20,022 nt of DNA, from assembly GCA_047518105.1 (NCBI GenBank), contig JAKZRQ010000069.1, forward strand, positions 1 to 20,022. Direction: 5' to 3'. Origin of the DNA: VXYL01 sp047518105 (lineage in GTDB: Bacteria; Pseudomonadota; Gammaproteobacteria; Pseudomonadales; Azotimanducaceae). The notes beneath the pieces were generated by a model. It made no database searches, was not told where the DNA came from, and saw only the letters and a list, made by a program, of their open reading frames with translations. How positions within the stretch are numbered: position 1 is the first letter of the stretch; the number at the start of each line of letters is the position of its first letter. Both the position numbers and the translations under genes were made by a program. Of the stretch, positions 15,456-20,022 are shown one piece after another.

Positions 15456-16790
15456 TCATCCGGCGGCGCGGGCGGCGGCCATGCCGTCGCCGATGCGCAG
15501 GAACAGCTCGCGGCGTTCGGCTTGGAGGCGCCGGGCGGCCTCGAGGTCGGTCTCCGCGGCGGCGGCCGCGTCGAGCAGGGCGAAGTCGATCCCGGGCTTG
15601 AGGAACTGCTCGGCGTCGGGCAGCGAGCGGAGCTTGGCGTAGGGCGTCATGACGTCGCCGGCGAGGTACTTGCGCCGGGTCCTGCCGTCGCCGTCGCGGT
15701 ACTCGGTGGCGAACAGGCAGGGCCGGTGGAAGTTGAGGAACCGGGACAGGGTGGCCTGGGCGAAGGCCGACCTGTCGGTCGGGTTCACCTCGGGCGCGAA
15801 GCGCTGCGGGATGTGGTCGTGGCCGAACCACTTGCGGATCACGTTGGCGTTCTTGCCCTCGACGAGCGCGTTGTCGTTCGAGTGCCGCGCCCGGGACTTG
15901 GTGAACCGCTCGACGCGCAGCTTTTCGAGCAGCGCGGCGACGCGGTGGTTGATGTACTCGCTGCCGGCGCGTCTCTGCGCGACGCGTTGTCGGCGTGGAA
16001 GCCGAGGACGGGGAACGGGAAGGACCGCAGCAGGCCCTCGAGCAGCGGCACCAGGAAGCACTCGGAGATGCCGACGACGGCCCGACGAACTCGAACTGCG
16101 TGGCCGCCGACCGCAAGCGGTCGGTTTCGACCAGGTTGATGAGGTACAGGTCCTTGACGCCGTCGCGGTCGCCAACGTGGACGAAGTCCACGCATGCACC
16201 GTGTCGACGCGGACGTGGCCCGGCCGGCCCTCGGGTTCCGGCGCCTGGCGGAGGCCGATGGCCACGGTCGTGGGCCGCGTCTTCGACCACGCGGTGCGCG
16301 TGGCGCGGTAGGTCGCCGAGGCGCGCAGGTTCTAGACGTGCCCGTTCGAGATCGTCGCGAGGCGCTCGAACCGCGCGTCGCCGAACACCTCGAACTGGCG
16401 CCGCAGGACTTCGCGGGTGGCCAGCCCGGACATCTGTCCGTAGGCTTCGTCGACCTCCGCGGGCAGCCGGATGTCCACCGCCGCGTACTTGCGCGCGAAC
16501 GGCCGGCCGCCGCCGCGCCGGTCCCGCACCGCGCCCGTCGCGCGCCACTGCCGCACCAGGCGCTCCATCTGCTGGCGCGAGACGCCCGTCGCGGCCGCGA
16601 GGAACTTGAGCACCGCGCCCTTGTCCCGCTTGCCGAGCCTGCGGTAGCCGAAGCGCTCCAGCGTCTCCCGGACGAACCCGTAGGTCTCGTCCCGGTGCCG
16701 AGGTTGGAAGTCCACAGCTTTGTTGCCCTCGACGAAGGCCCGAAGCTGCCCGATTGTGCGTAGCCGCCGCGCCTGGATGTCCACGATCAT
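15456..16790 (-). pseudogene. Decayed DDE (rve integrase core) transposase
   Basis: The N-terminal part (16790 to 16335) is a helix-turn-helix-bearing region (GVSRQQMERLVRQWRATGAVRDRR), ending in an in-frame TAG at 16332-16334 where homologues read on into YNLRAS. Past that, the rve catalytic domain is seen in pieces: VDTVH/VDFVHVGDRDGVK (first Asp), GISECFLVPLLEGLLRSFPFPVLGFHADN (second Asp) and SEYINHRVA...NDNALVEGKN (Glu), then HIPQRFAP and FLNFHRPC. Three indels separate the pieces: about +17 nt (16175-16208), -1 near 16083 and +20 nt (15966-15985). They sum to zero modulo 3, so the N- and C-terminal parts share one frame. It cannot encode an active enzyme without recoding. Confidence 0.88.
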
Positions 16791-16905
16791 CGCCGAATGA
16801 TGCGCCGGACACCCGTTTCACCCTCACTTCGCGTTGGAATCGGCCCTTCGCTTCACCCTCACTTCCCGCTGGACAGTGCGGGCACGTTACGCGCGCATCC
16901 GGGAT

Positions 16906-16914
16906 TGCTACAAT
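16906..16914 (+). promoter_or_regulatory. Candidate extended -10 promoter of gspC-gspD
   Basis: TGCTACAAT gives a TGn extension and a -10 hexamer TACAAT (16909-16914), 30 nt before the gspC GTG start and 30 nt outside the IS right end. The -35 region is weak (ttacgc). If real, it explains how gspC and gspD stay expressed although the IS separates them from gspN. Confidence 0.5.
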
Positions 16915-16944
16915 GCCGGTTGTCCGCAGCCTGATGGGATATAC

Positions 16945-17781
16945 GTGGCCGACATTCACAAACCGCTGAGCATTGCAGCGCTCGTACTGATCGGCGCAAG
17001 CATCCTGATGACGATCGCCTCGGGATCGTGGTTCTTCGCAATCGGTCCGGAACCCCTCCCCGTTGAAGGGTCCGTGCACGCGCAGGCGCCGCAGGAACCG
17101 CAGATCTCCGTCGAGCAGGTGGCGGCGATGCACCTGTTCGGACAACCGGTGGCCAATGTGGTCCCGGATACCGAGAATCTCCTCGAAACTCGACTGTCGC
17201 TGGTTCTCGCCGGCGTTTTCGTAGCGGACGATCCCGCCGGGTCGAAGGCGCTGATCGCGCAGAAGGGCGGACCGGCGCGTTCCTACGGGATCAACGATCG
17301 GCTCCCCGGCAACGTCCATCTGCAGTCGGTGCACCGCGATCGCGTGGTCCTAAACCGCGGAGGCGTACACGAACTGCTTCGTTTCGAAGAGGGCGCGAAG
17401 ATCATCCGCCGCGTCGAAACCCCGGACAGGCCAAGCGCCCCGAAGCAACGAGCCACGTTCGAACTACGTTCCGGCCAGTCGATAAAGCAAGCCTTTCTCG
17501 AAAATCGCCAGGACATTGATCGCGACCCCCGCGGATTCCTAACGAACCTAGGACTCCGCACGTCCACGGACGGTGGCTACGTCTTGGGGGCGTTTGCCGA
17601 CAACGACGCCTTCCTCGAACCTACGGATCGAATCCTGTCGGTCAACGGGCGACCCGTCGGCAATCCGGAAGAGGACCACGAGCAACTCGAGGACATCATC
17701 GCAGGGAGCAGCGTGGACGTCGAAGTCCAACGCGGCAAGCAAAGGATCAAGTTCACTCTCTCGTTGGATTCGTTGAACTAA
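16945..17781 (+). CDS. gspC: Type II secretion system protein C
   Basis: 278 aa. GspC links the inner-membrane platform to the secretin GspD. A short cytosolic N-terminus is followed by one membrane segment (about residues 8-32), a proline-rich linker, the homology region (ISVEQVAAMHLFGQ ... LSLVLAGVFVADDPAGSKALIAQKGG ... YGINDRLPGNVHLQSVHRDRVVLNRGGVHELLRF), and a C-terminal PDZ domain (about 175-275, with YVLGAFADNDAFLEPTDRILSVNGRPV). The start is GTG 16945-16947, with GGGA 5 nt upstream; the frame runs upstream into the IS end without conserved sequence. It is followed after 88 bp by gspD on the same strand. Confidence 0.93.
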   Translation: MADIHKPLSIAALVLIGASILMTIASGSWFFAIGPEPLPVEGSVHAQAPQEPQISVEQVAAMHLFGQPVANVVPDTENLLETRLSLVLAGVFVADDPAGSKALIAQKGGPARSYGINDRLPGNVHLQSVHRDRVVLNRGGVHELLRFEEGAKIIRRVETPDRPSAPKQRATFELRSGQSIKQAFLENRQDIDRDPRGFLTNLGLRTSTDGGYVLGAFADNDAFLEPTDRILSVNGRPVGNPEEDHEQLEDIIAGSSVDVEVQRGKQRIKFTLSLDSLN

Positions 17782-17869
17782 AGTGCCTGTCAGAACAAAT
17801 TGATGTTTTTGACCGAGCCGGGTTCTCATCCGACCAACACTCGCCGCGTTCAAGGAAGCCAAAGACAAC

Positions 17870-19798
17870 ATGACCAGCAATCAACGGCCCGAAGACAGGA
17901 TCCCTGGTAGCCGGAAGCGCGCGACCGCAGCCGTGCTGGCCTTCGTCGCGGCGCTAGCCAGCGGCGCATTCGCACAGGATACCTGGGTGACCAACGGCAC
18001 GGACATCCCGATCCTGTCCTTCATCAACCAAGTGGCCGAGATGACCGGCAAGACCATCGTCGTCGACCCGCGGTTGCGTACCAACACCGTCACCGTCTTC
18101 TCCACAACGAAACTCGATGCGGACGCCGTCTACGAACTGTTCCTGACGGTGCTCAAGGTCCACAACATGGGTGCCGTGGAAAACAACGGCGTGGTGCAGG
18201 TCGTGCAACAGCCCGTCGTGAAACAAAGCGGCGGCAACATCGCAACCGACGATCAGGCTCCGCCGAATCAAATGATCACCCGGGTGATTCCATTGGAGCA
18301 TGTCGCCGCTACGGAGGTGGTCAAAACCCTTCGCCCGCTAATCCCGCAGACCGGGCATATCGGCGCAATCGCCGAACCCAACGTGCTGCTGCTCGCCGAC
18401 TACGCCAGCAACATCGTACGGCTCACGCAACTGATCGAACAAATGGACGTGGTCGACGAAGATCAGATCGTCCACCGCCCGATGGAACATGCTTGGGTCG
18501 GAACCGTAGCCGCCTTGTTGCTGGAAATAGCCCCGGATCAATTCGGCCCCGGTGCAAAAGGACCGCAGGGGGTGCAACTCGTTGCCAACGAAAGCAACAA
18601 CTCGCTCGTTCTCAAGGGCAAGGCCGCGTCCATCGCCAGCGCCATGCAACTGATCGACAAGCTCGACGTCCCCGAAACCGCGGCGGGAACCGCGCAGGTC
18701 ATCCACCTCAACCACGCCAATGCGGGACCGGTGGCCGGAATCCTGGACAAGCTCGTTAACACCAACATCGGCAAAGACCAAGGCATGATGGCCAATATCC
18801 AAGCCGACGAGTCGTTGAACGCGCTGGTCGTCCGCGCGGATCCGACCACCATGAAGGAACTGCTCGCCATCGTATCGCAACTCGACGTGCGCCGCGCCCA
18901 GGTACTGATCGAGGCTGCCATCGTCGAATTCTCGGTGGACGCCGTGGATTCGGTGGGCATCGAACTCGGAGCGGTGGACGCGCGAGGCAGTTCGGTACCC
19001 ATCGTCAGCTCCACGTTCAATGGCATCGTCGGCACGCTGCTTAGCCGGCTCGGCGGCCAAGAAGACGGGTTCGATCCCATCGCGGCGGTGGCCGCCATCA
19101 CCTCTCCCACCCTCGCGGTGGCCAAGCTCGACCGGGACGGCATCTCCTTCGGCGCCATCATCAACGCGTTGCAGACCGACGCTCGGGCGAACCTGCTGTC
19201 CACGCCCAGCGTGCTCACCCTCGACAACGAGGAAGCCAGGAACTTCTCCGGCCAGAAGGTGCCGTTCCGATCCGGTTCCTTCACCACGACCACCGATGGG
19301 GCGAGCAACCCATTCACCACCGTCAGTCGCGACCCGGTCGGAACCGAGCTCCGGGTCACGCCCCACATCCACGACGACTTGTCCATTCGCATGGCAATCT
19401 TCATGAAGGTGGGCAACGTCGTCGATGCGGCGCTGGGTATCAACGCAGGCTTCGCAGACGTGGTCACCAACGAGCGCGAACTCGAAACCACTGTGTTGGC
19501 GGAAGACCGGCAGATCATCCTGCTTGGCGGCCTGATTACCGACGACCGCCGCTACTCGACGCGCAAGGTCCCCTTGCTCGGCAGCATTCCCGGGCTCGGT
19601 CGAATGTTCAAGTCGACCACCGACACGCGGATCAAGCGCTATCTGTTGATGTTCTTGCGGCCCACGGTTCTCCTCTCCGGCGAGGCGGCCCAAACTGCGG
19701 CCAAGGACCGCTACCAAGGGATCTACACCATCCAAGGCAAGATCGACACTCCCCCGGCGAACCTCGAAGATCTCTTCGACGCCGAGCACCGCGACTAG
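17870..19798 (+). CDS. gspD: Type II secretion system secretin
   Basis: 642 aa, the outer-membrane channel of the type II secretion system. A basic N-region and hydrophobic core form a signal peptide with likely cleavage after AFA (residue 35). The N0 domain follows (TDIPILSFINQVAEMTGKTIVVDPRLRTNTVTVFS), then repeated N1-N3 domains (ITRVIPLEHVAATEVVKTLRPL; AWVGTVAALLLEIAP; VIHLNHANAGPVAGILDKLV), and the secretin core (ANLLSTPSVLTLDNEEARNFSGQKVPF; VGTELRVTPHIHDD; ILLGGLITDDRRYSTRKVPLLGSIPGLGRMFKS). Start ATG 17870 follows AAGGAAG at a loose spacing of about 12 nt. No lipobox is present, so a pilotin or alternative assembly route is inferred. gspE onward is not in the window. Confidence 0.97.
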   Translation: MTSNQRPEDRIPGSRKRATAAVLAFVAALASGAFAQDTWVTNGTDIPILSFINQVAEMTGKTIVVDPRLRTNTVTVFSTTKLDADAVYELFLTVLKVHNMGAVENNGVVQVVQQPVVKQSGGNIATDDQAPPNQMITRVIPLEHVAATEVVKTLRPLIPQTGHIGAIAEPNVLLLADYASNIVRLTQLIEQMDVVDEDQIVHRPMEHAWVGTVAALLLEIAPDQFGPGAKGPQGVQLVANESNNSLVLKGKAASIASAMQLIDKLDVPETAAGTAQVIHLNHANAGPVAGILDKLVNTNIGKDQGMMANIQADESLNALVVRADPTTMKELLAIVSQLDVRRAQVLIEAAIVEFSVDAVDSVGIELGAVDARGSSVPIVSSTFNGIVGTLLSRLGGQEDGFDPIAAVAAITSPTLAVAKLDRDGISFGAIINALQTDARANLLSTPSVLTLDNEEARNFSGQKVPFRSGSFTTTTDGASNPFTTVSRDPVGTELRVTPHIHDDLSIRMAIFMKVGNVVDAALGINAGFADVVTNERELETTVLAEDRQIILLGGLITDDRRYSTRKVPLLGSIPGLGRMFKSTTDTRIKRYLLMFLRPTVLLSGEAAQTAAKDRYQGIYTIQGKIDTPPANLEDLFDAEHRD

Positions 19799-19853
19799 TT
19801 TCCTTGAGCGCTCCGAATGTTGACACTTGGGTTGCATTTCGAACGAGGCCGGG

Positions 19854-19927
19854 AGAATGCGCGCCCTACCGGGCGCGTTTAAGAATGCGCGCCCTACCGG
19901 GCGCGTTTAAGAATGCGCAAGCATTCT
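19854..19927. repeat. Tandem 28-bp hairpin repeats after gspD
   Basis: Two identical 28-bp units (19854-19881, 19882-19909) each contain a perfect 7-bp stem cgcgccc/gggcgcg with loop tacc followed by ttta. A third, partial unit starts at 19910 (agaatgcgc) and forms its own 7-bp hairpin agaatgc/gcattct with loop gcaa (to 19927). The position 55 bp past the gspD stop suits transcription termination, but exact tandem duplication suggests a repeat element. Confidence 0.8.
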
Positions 19928-19940
19928 CGATCGCGCCGTC

Positions 19941-19970
19941 AGGCGCGCCGCCGCCACATGCGGCGCGCCT
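19941..19970. repeat. GC-rich 11-bp inverted repeat
   Basis: aggcgcgccgc (19941-19951) and gcggcgcgcct (19960-19970) are perfectly complementary around an 8-nt loop. It follows the tandem hairpins directly. The final 50 bp of the window show no gene. Confidence 0.65.
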
Positions 19971-20022
19971 AGTGCTGCGTCCACCCTTGATCTTCAGGTC
20001 AGCGCCTCCGCAAGCGTCCAGT

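Larger units (their letters stand above)
14962..16876. mobile_element. IS-like element with terminal inverted repeats and a decayed rve-type transposase
   Basis: The left end at 14962-14987 (starting ctgtccaatgagaaagtg) and the reverse complement of the right end at 16852-16876 (starting ctgtccagcgggaagtg) share CTGTCCA and GTGAGGGTGAA, with two or three differences and a 1-nt gap. The flanks extend the symmetry (gcccg / gcccgca). The right end has a second, inner copy of ttcaccctcacttc (16817-16830), 35 bp from the outer copy (16852-16865). No clear target duplication is seen. The element is about 1.9 kb, inserted between gspN and gspC. The 460 bp between the left end and the transposase stop are G-rich on the plus strand and hold little recognisable coding. 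The exact family is uncertain (IS3/IS481-like DDE). Confidence 0.8.

Noticed and set aside
14962..16876. Direct repeats and hairpins in the IS considered as a CRISPR array
   Set aside because: There are no regularly spaced identical repeats with variable spacers, and no cas genes in the window.
15067..17334. Very long open frame (755 codons) on the minus strand across the IS and gspC
   Set aside because: It crosses the IS boundaries, both terminal repeats and the antisense of gspC, with arginine/proline-rich sequence typical of shadow frames in GC-rich DNA. Only a short stretch (about 16080-16190) reflects real transposase homology.

Overview
This is a high-GC, gene-dense chromosomal window, probably from a gammaproteobacterium. 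Support comes from methionine aminopeptidase overlapping glnD, dapE, a type II secretion locus (gspN, gspC, gspD), a bacterioferritin-associated ferredoxin and tRNAs with encoded CCA ends. The mix of class III CoA-transferase, acyl-CoA ligase, LLM-type flavin oxidoreductase and MFE-2-like dehydrogenase resembles uncultured marine or host-associated gammaproteobacteria, but I cannot assign a genus.

Left part (1-9140), mostly on the minus strand. It holds a decayed repeat copy (about 80-300), tRNA-Ser(CGA), a ketopantoate-reductase-family gene overlapping an AMP-forming acyl-CoA ligase resembling oxalyl-CoA synthetases, a broken short-chain dehydrogenase fragment on the plus strand, a GPH/MFS transporter, tRNA-Pro(GGG), an MFE-2-like 3-hydroxyacyl-CoA dehydrogenase, an LLM-family oxidoreductase, bfd with a candidate Fur site, and a CaiB/Frc-type CoA-transferase. 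The SDR fragment is interrupted by a MITE-like element of about 187 bp. Its 18-bp terminal inverted repeats are flanked by duplicated CTAG, and removing one element plus one CTAG restores the SDR frame exactly.

Right part (9353-19798), on the plus strand, is mostly core housekeeping: map and glnD overlap by ATGA, then come dapE and the type II secretion genes gspN, gspC and gspD. Between gspN and gspC sits an IS-like element of about 1.9 kb with terminal inverted repeats. Its rve-type transposase is dead, with one in-frame stop and three indels (about +17, -1, +20). An extended -10 promoter just beyond the IS may drive gspC and gspD.

The window ends in an array of tandem 28-bp hairpin repeats and further palindromes after gspD.

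I found no complete, clearly new system. The most informative points are the MITE insertion with a readable history, the oxalyl-CoA-synthetase-like/Frc-like pair, the IS that splits the secretion locus (with a tiny CxxC...CC reading frame inside it), and the terminal hairpin array.
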